The translations under genes and the position numbers were made by a program. Shown here one piece after another: positions 47,764 to 58,655 of a DNA stretch of 64,000 nucleotides. Origin of the DNA: Tetradesmus obliquus (lineage: Eukaryota; Chlorophyta; Chlorophyceae; Sphaeropleales; Scenedesmaceae); contig CP126191.1 in the NCBI GenBank assembly GCA_030272155.1, positions 1,138,501-1,202,500 on the forward strand, in the 5' to 3' direction. Each line of letters starts with the position of its first letter. Position 1 is the first letter of the stretch. The notes beneath the pieces are model-generated. The model did no database searches, had not been told where the DNA came from, and saw only the letters and a list, made by a program, of their open reading frames with translations.

Positions 47764-49854
47764 GGCAGATGTGTCAGCGGCGCCTGCCTGAGAAGCAGCC
47801 ACAGTCTCGTCGCATCATAAGCACACTGCTGCCGACAGCTTCCGTGCCACCATCACCACCCTAAGCACATTGCCCGCCGCGTGACTCACCCCTGCACCTC
47901 TTGCCGCAAGTCCTCCTCATGCCCCCGCAGGTGCACCATCAGGCTGATGGGGAACACGTGCAGCCAGCGCAGCAGCGCGCTGCGCACTGGCTCAGAGGCC
48001 GGCCCTGGTAGCCACTGCTCAGTCTGGCGCGCCAAGTGTGTGCACTCGTTGACAATCATGCGCCAGCAGTCGCGCGCCTCCCACCAGCTGCAGAAGCAGA
48101 TGCAGATAGAGTCAGTGATGGGCGGGATTGCAATGTCGGCACGGTCAGCAACGATCAGCGGACAACGAACTGTGGCAGTGCGCAGCGCCTGCTGCAGAGT
48201 GTGCACAGCAGTCGCGCGCCTCACACCAGCTACAGGTAGAACGCAGGAGTGCAGCATGGGCCAGCAACGATCAGCTGAGCACACAGTGCATAATTTGGCA
48301 GTGCACGCTGCAGAGCAAGCGCTGCTCTGTTGCGCACATGCTGCGTGCCAACACTGCAGATTTAGGTATTTCATCAACGTGCGGCTAGTTGCGCACAACA
48401 GCCGGCGCTGCTCACCGCTCGTAGCTGCTGTTGGTCCTGAACACCAGCAGCAGTGACAGCGCAAAGGTGGAGATGCTGAAGATGCCGCTGCTGTTGAGGT
48501 TGATGGTGGGCCAGTCAAGCTGCAGCACAGGCAGCAGCAGGCCAGCACACACAACATATAAGAAATTAAAGAGTGCAGGTACAGCGGGGATGTGATTGCA
48601 GCTGAGGATGCCGACTTGACACACAAGAAGCGCTTGATGCAGAGCAGGAAGTGGGTTCAATGTTTGCTGCGGTGAGTTTGACTTGCGCTGCCAACGACGA
48701 ACCTGCAAGGTGGGCGTTGCTCAACAACATCACCTACTGTACGCGGCACACCAGCTGCTGAGCAAAATCTGACGTCTGCACCCGCAGACAGCTGCAAAGC
48801 AGATGCCACGCTACTGTGTATTTGTGTACAGCGGTGCATGGCAGCTGCAAGCGTTCCTGCAAGCCGACACTGCTGTCCTGCAAGCATGATCTTCCTAGGG
48901 AGCTGACCCCAGGCATCTTTTCATTGTGCTGTTGCACTCACATCTGGCGCCACCCACTGCTGCAGGATGTTATACTCCAGCAGTGAGTGGTACAGGCACA
49001 CACCGAAACAGATGCTGGCCACATAGCTCATGGGGCCAAACAGGCCACGTGCGATGCGGCTGGTCAGGATTCCTGCAGGCAAGAAGCAGCAGCTGCAGTT
49101 GGCTGGCTGCACGCATGCACAGCTGCGCCAGTGCTGCGGCTGTTGCCAGTTGCTTGAACGTATGCGGCTGACGACACTGATTGGGGCTGCTTTCCATTCA
49201 TGTTGGCACACAGAAAGTCACACATTCCAGCACACTGCACTGCGCTGCACTGCACTGCAGGGAAGTTGCCAGCTGATTGGCAAGCACTGCCAGGTTCCAT
49301 GTTTAGCACAGCTGCTCACCACTCATGTGCCAGGCATAGCGCTGGATGCTGCGGTGCTGCTCCCATCGTTTCTGGTCAAAGACCTGCAGCACAAGGTTGC
49401 AAGTGGGTCATGTACTGCTGCCATGGGTGCACTGGCACCATGTTGCTGCTGTTGCTCAGTTGTGAGCGAAGCTGCAGGTGGCAGAACGCTAGTAGTCTGA
49501 ACAGCATGCAAACTGATTACGAAAAAAGGAACTGCATTTGCTGTTACTGCTGTGTGCAGGGCAGGACGGGTTGTAGCACTTGCTGCAGCAGATGTGGGCC
49601 ACAAGTCAAGCCAAGTCACCGGCTAGCTGAAGCCGTGGTTCCGGCCTTACCACTCTGCGATACTGCCTGCCTTGCTCCCTGTCTTCGTCGCTAGTTATAT
49701 GGTCCGTGTCCACAGCTTGAGCGCCCACCGGCAACGCTTTTGCCGGGGTCTTACATGGTGCCGGCACTCGTCTACGTAAGTGTATCTGTTTGTGAACCTT
49801 GTTTGCGGTTCTAAAGTGAGTTGTCGTTTCAGCGGCCTGCATCTTGGCAAGCAT
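45681..49854 (-). CDS. Bestrophin-like anion channel, probably thylakoid
   Basis: Exons on the minus strand are 49854-49651, 49383-49320, 49072-48942, 48519-48416, 48087-47890, 47714-47450, 46372-46262 and 46010-45681, all in phase. Family blocks are FDQKRWEQHRSIQRYAWHM, LDWPTINLNSSGIFSISTFA, LLLVFRTNSSYERWWEARDC, PIPLSYTRHTGRFLVLWL, LPFVIWQELGWLSVPIS and GIEEIGVQIEEPFG. The last is the signature acidic stretch of bestrophins. The first exon is basic and Thr/Ala-rich, fitting a plastid transit peptide. In green algae and plants this family forms thylakoid chloride or bicarbonate channels; which ion applies here cannot be read from sequence. The C-terminus is Gln/Ala-rich. The intron between exons 6 and 7 is swollen by exon-junction repeats. 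Confidence 0.92.
46022..46074 (-). repeat. CTG (sense) tract before bestrophin exon 8
   Basis: About 16 CAG units on the + strand, meaning CTG in the sense of the gene, ending just before the acceptor of exon 46010-45681. Confidence 0.85.
46420..47520 (-). repeat. ~245-bp array of exon 6 end copies, plus exon 7 start copy
   Basis: Downstream of exon 47714-47450, copies of its last ~75 nt (LSYTRHTGRFLVLWLTCLPF to IWQ) with GTGGG donors are at about 47285-47210 and 47035-46957, with a shorter one at 46790-46757. The first two share ~165 bp of intron too, giving a 240-245 bp unit. Next to the true exon 7 (46372-46262), a copy of its acceptor and start (ELGWLSVP) lies upstream at 46480-46420. 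Confidence 0.88.
47718..47760 (-). repeat. CTG (sense) tract before bestrophin exon 6
   Basis: About 14 CAG units on the + strand abut the acceptor of exon 47714-47450. Confidence 0.85.
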
Positions 49855-50587
49855 TTTCACCGGCTGCTTCAGGGTGTGGTCATGCTTTGCTGGTGCGCTA
49901 GTTGCTTGTAAACTCAGTATCACACTGCAATCTACATGAGACTGCACACATGTGCACTGCTGTCCAAAGGGACGCCATAACCCAGTCAAAGTTTGACACG
50001 GTCACTGGCACCCATGTGACACTGCCAGCGATGCAATGGGGTATCAGGAATGCTCAGCAAACAGGCGAAAGAAAGTAGATTAACAATTCAGCGCGGCCAA
50101 CCACGCAGGATCAAGCAGCCAACCAGCAAAGAGGTTACTGCCACCACCTGCAGCGCACCTCACAGCACTGAGTGAGTACATTTCTCACTTCAAGCACAGG
50201 TGCAGACCACGCAAGCATCCTGCCTGCAGCTACAGCAACCCCTATGCAGACCAAGCATTGTGCTGCACGAACCACCCTTGAACAATGCCAACGAAGACAC
50301 ACCATCACAACTAATCGTAACACTGCCATGGGTGACAGCGAAATGCGTCTGTCCGACTGCAATATAACATGTTCCGGCACATATTGTGTCCAGTGACACA
50401 AAGCATCATACATCAGCTGTAAAGCACAGAGCCACCATCAAGCACAGTGCAACCGCAACTACCTGCCCTGCCAACACGCCAAGTCAGCATCAAGTTAGGG
50501 TACTCGTTGCACTTTCCACTGCTTGCTGCGCCACCACCAACCGTCCCCACAGACGTCGGCACAACCTTAAACATCAGACCTTAAACA
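49855..50587 (-). promoter_or_regulatory. Upstream region of the bestrophin-like gene
   Basis: About 730 bp between the ELIP stop codon and the bestrophin start, both on the minus strand. I can place no motif. A 14-bp doublet (CCTTAAACATCAGA) at 50568-50593 overlaps the ELIP stop codon. Confidence 0.35.
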
Positions 50588-52140
50588 TCAGAAGAAAGGC
50601 ACGCCTGCCTTGTACTCCAGCGCTACAAGCACTGCAAAGCCCAGCATGGCTGCCCTGCCATTTGTGATCTCAGCACGTGGTGTGAAGAAGCCTGCAGTCA
50701 GATGAACAGGGGCTACTGTCAGTACCCAAGGCACCTGTTCAATAAATTACATGCGGGGCAACTACTAACTGCTCATGTGCCTGGCAAGTGTCCTGCAAGC
50801 ATGCACCTTGCTGCTTCAGCAAAGCTTCTGCACATGCACACAATGTCCAGAATTGACACTCAGTTATGGCTCGCTGCTGCAAGAGGTGCATACTTGGTTG
50901 TCTTTGCTGCTGCATACTTTTCTGAACTCTAGCCATTGCCACATGCAAACATGAATGCTGCAGCTGTGCGGGGCTCTCTACAACTGCAAACTCAGCAGCA
51001 TTGCCCGTCCGCTGCGCCGCAGCTGCCTCCTGCAAGCAACGGCTGCCTGCTGCACACTGCCATGCCACCTTTTTTCAACAGCCACACGTCTTGAACAAAA
51101 TTCCTGCAAGCCTCCACTCACCAAAGGCCTCATGCCGCACTCCCTTGAGGATAGGCACCATGGAGGCATACACCCACAGCCCCAGCGCTGCATACAGCCA
51201 TGGCGACGCCTGCAGCGCCTGCTGCAGTACTGTTGCGCCCGTTTCTGCCTCGTGCTTGGCTGCTGCCAGGATGCCTATCATGGCAAGCCTGCCGTTGATG
51301 AGCTCAGGGGCAGGGCCGTTGAACTTCATGGCATCTGCAGCAGCGGTTGGTAAGCAAACAGATGAGCAAACAGATGAACCGTCAAGCATGAACAACCGAT
51401 TGCTGGGCATGGCATGAACTTCATGGCATTTGCAGCACTGAGTGAAGCAGCACCCGCGCAAACAGGGTGACAAAACAGGGTGACAAAAAAGACCGGCACT
51501 GAAGACACAACACACGGTGCGCAGTTCTGCTTTTACTATGCCTAGATCGTCCTATTTACACGACTGCCACTACCATGCATGCGCAGGCCTTGCTTCGCCT
51601 GGCATGCACAGCAATGCCTTCATGAGCAGATGTTTGCAGGACGTGCTGGCGTATACTGAAACGTGCCACGAGTTCATGCGCCACTGTGGTGTGGCTCACT
51701 ATACCGCCAAAACTGCAGCCTGTTGTGGCAGGTGCTGCAGCCTGAGGCCAGCAAAGTGCGCTATCACGAACTGCCGCCTGCACAGCTGATGTCAAATCAA
51801 TGCAATCAGAAATTCAGCAAAGCATAAAGTTGTGTCAAATTGAGCCTATAGCATGCTCAGACTCACCCCAGAAGCTTCTGCTAGGCGGTGGCAGCTTTCC
51901 TGCAGGCACTGCAGGCACTGCTGGCTGCGCAACCACTACCACATCCTGCTCTGCTGCTGCTCGCACTGCTACTTGCGATGGCTGCGGTTGAGGTGATGAT
52001 GAAGCTGGAGGTATCGATGGTGGAGGGCGGGAGACAGCTGCTGGTGTGCTCTTGTTGTTGCTGCCCTGGTCCCAGTTCAGGAAGCAGCACTTCGACACTG
52101 AGGACGACCGCAGCAACCCTGGCCTGGTGTGAGCTATCAT
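50588..52140 (-). CDS. Early light-induced protein (ELIP)-type chlorophyll-binding protein
   Basis: Exons 52140-51867, 51334-51122 and 50691-50588 join in phase to give 196 residues. The N-terminus is a Ser/Ala/Pro-rich plastid transit peptide ending near AVRAAAEQDV. The mature part has three predicted membrane helices. Helices 1 and 3 carry the generic light-harvesting motif (PELINGRLAMIGILAA and AEITNGRAAMLGFAVL), whose Glu and Asn/His-type residues bind chlorophyll. Helix 2 is PWLYAALGLWVYASMVPIL. ELIPs are thylakoid proteins thought to bind free chlorophyll and protect against photo-oxidation under high light. The third exon is too short to stand out alone but fits in phase. Intron 1 has a short copy of the exon 2 start. 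Confidence 0.9.
51408..51436 (-). repeat. 5'-part copy of ELIP exon 2
   Basis: Repeats DAMKF at the start of exon 51334-51122, about 95 bp upstream. The acceptor has changed from GCAG to GCAA. Confidence 0.65.
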
Positions 52141-53181
52141 GATGATGTATATAGACGCTTATAATGTATACGCAACGGCCGCAAGCTACAGAACCACTTG
52201 TGCGCACAATTGCACGGGGCAGGTGGCACTGGTGTCCTGATGAGAAGGCTTGGAGGTGCTGTTGAGAGTCAACACAGCAGTAACTGAGTACTTGTGTTCG
52301 TTCTGGTATTTTTCTGATGACTAGCCTCTCAAGGCTTCGACTCTGGTGTCGTTCTGGTGACAGTGTCAGTTCCCGTCCACATGCGACTGGTCTCCTTGGT
52401 TTCAGGGACGTACGCAGTCAAGCCAGCCTTCAACGCTTCCATACTGTTGACAAGGTTCGATCTGTGGTTGCACTTCCTGCGTAGATTCCCTGGTGGGTAC
52501 TGCTGCTAGCTCTGCTGTGAAGTGTAGTAGTGCCTGTGCCTGTTCTTGTTGCATGCTGACCATATCATGCCAAAAACGCATATAAATACCTACTATATAC
52601 ATAGTCAGCCAATGGGGTTGCCTGGTGTCGTCATCCAAGGCACAGTGGAAACCTGGGAACCACCTGGACACCCTTGGAACAGCAGCCTGGTGCTGACCCA
52701 TGATTAGCAGGGTGCTGCCAAAACTGTGATGATTATAGACAGGCAGAAATACTCGCTCAAGCATTGCCTGTCACTGCTTGCCCAATCTTGCTGCAGGGTC
52801 GTGAAGCTGCTGCTGCTGCTTCCTGCTGCACTGTTCGGTGCTCTGCTGCTGCCACTTCATTCCCTGAGGCCTCCCGCGGCCCAAGTATGCAACTTGCTGC
52901 TACACACCAGCGAGCAGCTTTCTCAGCACCACGCACAGTAAGAGCTGGGACATTGAGCTTGTGCACTGCATACAGCTGCTGGCAGGCTAGCCGGAGTGGC
53001 ATGTCACACACATTCTCGCATGCAGATGAATGCAAACTGTCGCACACTGGCATACAATGTGTTACAAGCATAGCAGTGCAAGGAAACATGCGGCCATTTG
53101 GGCCCATTGGTCCTGCATCTGCGACAAGTACAATGTCTTTACTGACCTGTTGCTAGCTATGAGCAGTGCTTGACAGCAAAA

Positions 53182-53215
<34 letters not shown>

Positions 53216-53311
53216 GGCTGCTGCTGCTGCTGCTGCTGCTTCGCATAGCAGGTAACAGTAGCTCCGCGCTCCGTCAGCACTGCAGCAACAGCAGCAGCAG
53301 CGCAGGGCAGC
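52141..53311. promoter_or_regulatory. Divergent region, ELIP / ADP-ribosylglycohydrolase
   Basis: About 1.2 kb between divergent start codons. It includes a TATAAATA sequence at about 52580. A CTG tract at 53183-53240 lies shortly before the hydrolase ATG, probably in its 5' UTR or a 5' intron. No further gene is supported. Confidence 0.4.
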
Positions 53312-53783
53312 ATGGCCGCACCAGCCACCAAGGACCGCGCCAAGGGCGCTGTGGTGGGCGCACTGGTGGCTGATGCAGCAACCATGGGCCTGCACTGTGA
53401 GTGCTGACAAGATCAAAACCAGATTTGTCGTATGACTGGCTGCCGCATTACATTGGTGCCGAGGTCGGAAAGCGTTCTTGCTGGCTGGTCCCAAGGGTAT
53501 ACAACAGTGCTGCCAGCAACGCAGTCTGTGCAGCTGTGCGGCAGTGATGTTGCTGCATGGCACTCAGCAGCAGCGGACATGTGCCAGCAATGCCAACCGC
53601 CGCAGCACTATACTCAGATGTTATGATGTTGGCTGTTTTCCACTGTAATTCATACAGATTGTTGTGGTTTCCGCAGGGATCTACGACCAGGGCAAGCTGC
53701 AGCAGCTGCTGGCCAGCAAAGGCAAGCAGGCCGCACCTGAGTTCTTTGACCCGCCCAGCTGCCCATTCTATGAGGTGCGCAGC

Positions 53784-53814
<31 letters not shown>

Positions 53815-54661
53815 TTGAGCCGCCACTGCTCCTGCGTATGGCTGGTGTTATTAAAAGGCAAAGTAAGCACCGCCTGCTGCTGCCGTCAACAAGCTGGCGC
53901 TGCAGCTGCTCGCTTACCATGCTTGTGTCTAGTCAGTCCCTGTTCTGTCACTCTTCTCTCTCCATGTCCTCAGACTTTCCTCTGCCTTCGCATACGCCTG
54001 GTGTTTGCCACCCCACAGATGCCAAGTGGCGCGCTGTCCCCCTATGGCGGCGAGCTGCACGCGCTGCTGCGCTACATGTCCCAGCCCACCCAAGCAGCAG
54101 CAGCTGCCGGCAAGGCCCCTCTGGATGGCCCCAGCTGGGCCGCTGCTCTGGCAGGCTACTTCAAAGATGTGTATGCAGGCTACAAGAACAAGTCGGTGAA
54201 GAGTGTGATTGCAAATATCGAGGCGGGGAAGGCGTACCCTGCTACTGGGGATGCAGAGGACACACAGGCCAACTCCCTGTGCAAGGTAGGAGGTGATGAT
54301 GCAAGGGAAGGGTGCGGGATAAGTGCATTGTTGGTGTCCTTGAACTGCAGGAGTTGCCACCTGAAAGTCGTGAGTGCTATGCCCGCCGTGCTGCTGGGAC
54401 AGCGTCGGTTGCTGCCATACTAACTCAATTGTTGAAACTGATTCTCAAAAGAGTGTGTCACCATCACCAAGCCTGGACGTTCTGGTGTGACAACTGTTTG
54501 CAGCCCTGCAGAGCACCATACCCAGCTGGCTATTGCTGCTGCTGCTGCTTTGCTGCAGCTGCCGCTGATTGCTGCGGTGTATGCCGGTAGCCCGGAGCTG
54601 CCTGCTGCCGTGGAGGCCTCCATCCCTTTCGCTGCAATGCACAACATTGGCTAACCATTGT

Positions 54662-54694
<33 letters not shown>

Positions 54695-56599
54695 GTTGCA
54701 GCTGCCGCTGATCGCTGCGGTGTACGCGGGCAGCCCTGAGTTGCCTGCTGCCGTGGAGGCCTCCATCCGCGCGCAGCAGAACAACGACGCCTCAGTCACC
54801 ATGGGCCTGGCAGCAGCAAAGATCCTGGAGAAGGTGAGGGTCAAATGATTGGGATGGATGTCTACTTTGTCAGATGCAAAGACATCATGTGCATAATGTG
54901 TCGGCAGAACAACAACGCCTCAGTCACCGTGGGCCTGGCAGCAGCAAAGATATTGGAGAAGGTGGGTTACTGCAGAGCTCTGCTGAATATCAAGCTGCAC
55001 AGAGATGCATTGTGGTAGCTGCTCTCAGCAACTGCTGTATCAAAGACTGCCAGCCGCCATCTCACACAGTCATTCATTCATTTGTTTTGATACTGACGAT
55101 GCTGTGTTGTGCAGGTCATCTTGGGCTCCAGCATCAACAGAAAGGGATTGAAGTCTTGCAAAAACTGCCAGCCACCGCTTCAATGGCCTGAAGATCCTTT
55201 TCTTGCAAGTGCATTTGCAGGTCATCCTGGGCTCCAGCATTGATGAGGCGCTGGCCTGGGCAAGTTGAAATCAACTCATGTGGCTGAAGAAAAAATATAT
55301 GCTGCATCTGCATGTGTTGTGCAGGTCATCTTGGGCTCCAGCATTGACGAGGCGCTGGCCTGGGCAAGTTGAAATCACTCATGTGGCTGAAACGAAAAGA
55401 ACATAATATGCTGCATCTGCCTGTGTGCAGCTCATCCTGGGCTCCAGCATTGATGAGGCGCTATATACAAAGACTGCCAGCCGCCGATTCAAATAGATGA
55501 CACATCGGCATGTTTTTACTGATGTGTTGCAGGTCATCCTGGGCTCCAGCATTGACGAGGCGCTGGCCTGGGCAAGTTGAAATCAACTCATGTGGCTGAA
55601 ACAAACAAAAAACATGCTGCATCTGCGTGTGTGCAGGTCATCCTGGGCTCCAGCATCGATGAGGCGCTGAGCTGGGCACAGCAGCAATTTCGAACAGATT
55701 ACACAGTGATATGTTCTTACTGAGGTGTTCAACACCTGCATGTTGCAGGTCATCCTGGGCTCCAGCACTAATGAGGCGCTGGCCTGGGCAAGTTGAAATC
55801 AACTCGTGTTGCTGAAACAAAAATATCATGCTGCATCTGCATGTGTGCAGGTCATCCTGGGCTCCAGCATTGACGAGGCGCTGGCCTGGGCGCAGCAGCA
55901 GGGCAACCTGCCACCCGCTGAGGCGCAGCTGGTCAGTGCGGCACTGGCGGCCAAGGGGGAGCCCTTCAACAGTGAGTGATGCACACAGCAAGAGCTTGGC
56001 AAGAAGTGCGGCATGCAGGCTTGACAAGTGCTGTGCAAGTGCTGCGTGCTGCGCCAGTGTCAGCTAAAGCGAATGCAAAATGTTGTGCATCAGCGCGTGT
56101 GCAGCACAGCAGCAGCAGCAGCAGCAGCAGGCGCGGCGCTGCTGGGCATGCAGTTTGAGCTCAGCTCTTCTGATGGGTGGTTACATAGGATCGGTGCTCC
56201 GTGCAGCAACCTGCCAAAGCCAGCCGCTGCTATTCAGCAGGTGCACCAGCAATCCCAGCCCTCATTGCCGCTGCTGCTGCCGTTGCTGCCTCTGCTGCTG
56301 CTGCTTCTGCTGCTCTTACACATCACCTCGAGAATGCAGCCGCTGCCCAGAAGTTTGGCGTGGCTTGCTCCATGCCCGGCGCCTTCCAGAACGCCCTGCT
56401 GGCCGCAGCCGGCGCGAAGAGCTACAGCGACGGCATCCGCACCAACATGCTGGCAGGTGGTGACAATTGCAGCCGCAGCGTGTACCTGGGAGCGCTGCTG
56501 GGTGCTGCATACGGCGTGGATGGTGTGCCGCAGGAGTGGCGGGCCAAGGTCACTGGCTGGCCAGAGATGGAGGCGGCGATTGATGCTGTGGTGGTGTGA
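53312..56599 (+). CDS. ADP-ribosylglycohydrolase (DraG/ARH) family protein
   Basis: Removes ADP-ribose from proteins or small molecules. Exons are 53312-53396, 53677-53774, 54019-54285, 54702-54833, 55851-55971, then one from 56131 to about 56176-56193, and a last exon ending with TGA at 56597-56599. The boundary between the last two is the only uncertain one. The N-terminus KGAVVGALVADAATMGLHW, then IYDQ, is the family's first metal-site helix. SPYGGELHALLRYM and GDAEDTQANSL follow. The C-terminal AGGDNCSRSVYLGALLGAAY matches the second metal-site motif. Two arrays of its own exon parts are present (separate entries). Confidence 0.88.
54556..54961 (+). repeat. Partial copies on both sides of hydrolase exon 4
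   Basis: Upstream, 54556-54632 repeats the GCTGCAG acceptor and first ~75 nt (LPLIAAVYAGSPELPAAVEA). Downstream, 54905-54961 repeats the last ~57 nt (QNNASVTVGLAAAKILEK-like) with a GTGGGT donor. The whole exon 54702-54833 exists once between them. Confidence 0.9.
55111..55892 (+). repeat. ~105-bp array of decoy acceptors before hydrolase exon 5
   Basis: GCAG plus GTCATCCTGGGCTCCAGCAT occurs, with small changes, at 55115, 55221, 55325, 55431, 55533, 55637 and 55749, and as the true exon start at 55851. Spacing is 102-112 bp. Each unit carries 30-42 nt of exon 5, then intron with AAATCAACTCATGTGGCTGA and an acceptor-like GCATCTGCATGTGTGCAG. Used as acceptors, several copies would reach an in-frame TGA after 15 codons. 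Confidence 0.92.
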
Positions 56600-57630
56600 G
56601 CCGGACCGCAGGATGTGGTTGAGCGATAGCCAGTGCGGCAGGTGTGTGGTTGGTGACTTGCAGCACGCTGCTGTGGCTTGTGGGTGACGCCACATAACAA
56701 ATGCGGGGCTGGCATTCTGCAGCCGCAGCGTGTACTACACGTAGTACCTAGCTAGGCCCTATAGGCGCGCTGCTGGGCGCTGCGTATGATGTGGATGGTG
56801 TGCCGCAGGAGTGGCGGGCCAAGGTCACTGGCTGGCCAGAGATGGAGGCGGCGATTGATGCAGTTGTGGTGTGAGCTGGACCACAGGATGCAGTGCAGCG
56901 GCAGCTGATGCGGCAGTGCTGTGGCTTCTGGGTGGCGTCACATGATGCATTTGGGGCTGACATGCTGCAGCCGCAGCGTGTGTTACACGTAGTACCTAGG
57001 GGCGCTGCTGGGGGCTGTGTACGGTGTGGAGGGCGTGCTGCAGGAGTGGCGGGCCAAGGTGACAGGATGGCAGGAGATGGAGGCTGCAATTGATGCTGTG
57101 GTGGTGTGAGCTGGATGAATCTAAGAGCCTCTTGCAGCGAGGTAGTTGGTGCGGCAGGTGTGGTCAGCAACCTGCAGCATGCTGCTGTACGCATGTGGCT
57201 TGGGGGTGGTGTCCCATGATCAATTCGAGGTTGCTAGGCTGCAGCCGCAGCATGTACCCGGTCTGGGGGCGCTGCTGGGCGCTGCTTACGGCGTGGATGG
57301 TGTGCCACAGGAGTGGCGGGCCAAGGTCACTGGGTGGCCGGAGATGGAGGCGGCGATTGATGCTGTGGTGGTGTGAGCTGGACCGCAGGATGCGGTTGAG
57401 CAACAGCCAGTGTGGCAGGTGTGTGGATAGTCAGTGGCTTGCAGGCCGCTGGTGTTGCTTGGGGGTGACATCACATGATCAACTTCAGGGTGGCAGGCTG
57501 CAGCCGCAGCGTGTACCTGGGAGCGCTGCTGGGTGCTGCATACGGCGTGGATGGCCTGCCGCAGGAGTGGCGGGCCAAGGTGACTGGCTGGCAGGATATG
57601 GAGGCGGCGATTGATGCTGTGGTGGTGTGA
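56469..57630 (+). repeat. Five tandem copies of the hydrolase terminal exon end
   Basis: The final ~130 coding nt plus ~120 nt of 3' UTR recur with starts near 56469 (true exon), 56719, 56966, 57241 and 57499, a period of 247-275 bp. All five keep an open frame GALLGA(A/V)Y to MEAAIDAVVV and the stop codon. Most copies begin with (T/G)CTGCAGCCGCAG or similar, which could act as an acceptor. Confidence 0.92.
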
Positions 57631-58515
57631 GCTGCTTGATTTGGGATGTGCAGCGGTTTCACCGCGCACGGTGTTTGAGGTTTGGCTGGCATTTTTCGTT
57701 CACTTTTGAACTTTTTTCAGGCACGGTGTACCTTTTGTCTGGGTAACATGGTGGCGTGATTTTAGATATGAATCTCAGTGCTTGGACCATTCAAACGTGC
57801 ACAGTGTTTGGGAGACAGACACTGGACATTTCTGTGTGGTCACCTTGATGGCCAGCCCACAGCTCCAAGCCACAGTTTGAATGTTACACAGGTCCCAACT
57901 GGACCGTGCTTGCCAATGTTCACCATTGCTGCAGCTACTACCTTGCTGCACACCACAGATGTAACAGACATCACCCGCTTGACACAGCTGAACAACAACA
58001 CATGATTGCTGCCTTCACATCAAGTTGCGCTACGCATGCGCACACTCCACACCGCTCAACTGAACAACGAAACACTCAAAATCTCACAATCTGGATCTCG
58101 TCACACCAAAACATCATATGTGACGCCTGGATGGGATAGCGCGCCAGTTGTGCACTACAGTGCTTGCAACACACTATCTCCTGGCACCGGTTGTAAGAAA
58201 AACGGTGACTGTGCTCATTGCTCCAAGCAGCCACTGACACCAACAGAACAAAACAGCCTACAACACACTGCGAGCTTGCCCCTTATCACATCTCAGGCGA
58301 TGGGCATCAGCCAGCAGCCCAAAAGTCAAAACTGCGGCAACACTGCTCAACAACGGCTGCAATCAACAATGGCCGCACTCGCGGCATGCACACACTCACT
58401 GTACCAGCAAAGCGTCATTGCTGACTGCTGGCTGAATCATCTCTGCCCAGCACTGCTTTGCTGATGAGTGCTGGATGACTTGGCAGTAGTCAGCTTGCAT
58501 CACCAGGCAGCTGCT
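57631..58515. other. Convergent intergenic region, hydrolase / plastid protein
   Basis: 3' flanks of two convergent genes. TGTAA at about 57958 is a possible poly(A) signal for the array-bearing hydrolase transcript. Nothing else is supported. Confidence 0.5.
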
Positions 58516-58597
58516 TCACTTGATGTAGCCGTCCATCCTGTCCTGCTTCTCTGCCGCCTCGTTTGCTGCATTGACGCCCTTGAAGAACAGGAAGGCT

Positions 58598-58655
<58 letters not shown>

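Noticed and set aside
52402-52764. Minus-strand open frame between ELIP and the hydrolase
   Set aside because: 120 codons with no recognised motif, in a promoter interval. Chance open frames of this size are common here.
55111-57630. Hydrolase arrays as separate small genes
   Set aside because: The units are copies of one exon start or the terminal exon, with no start codon or independent frame. They are better read as duplications within one gene.
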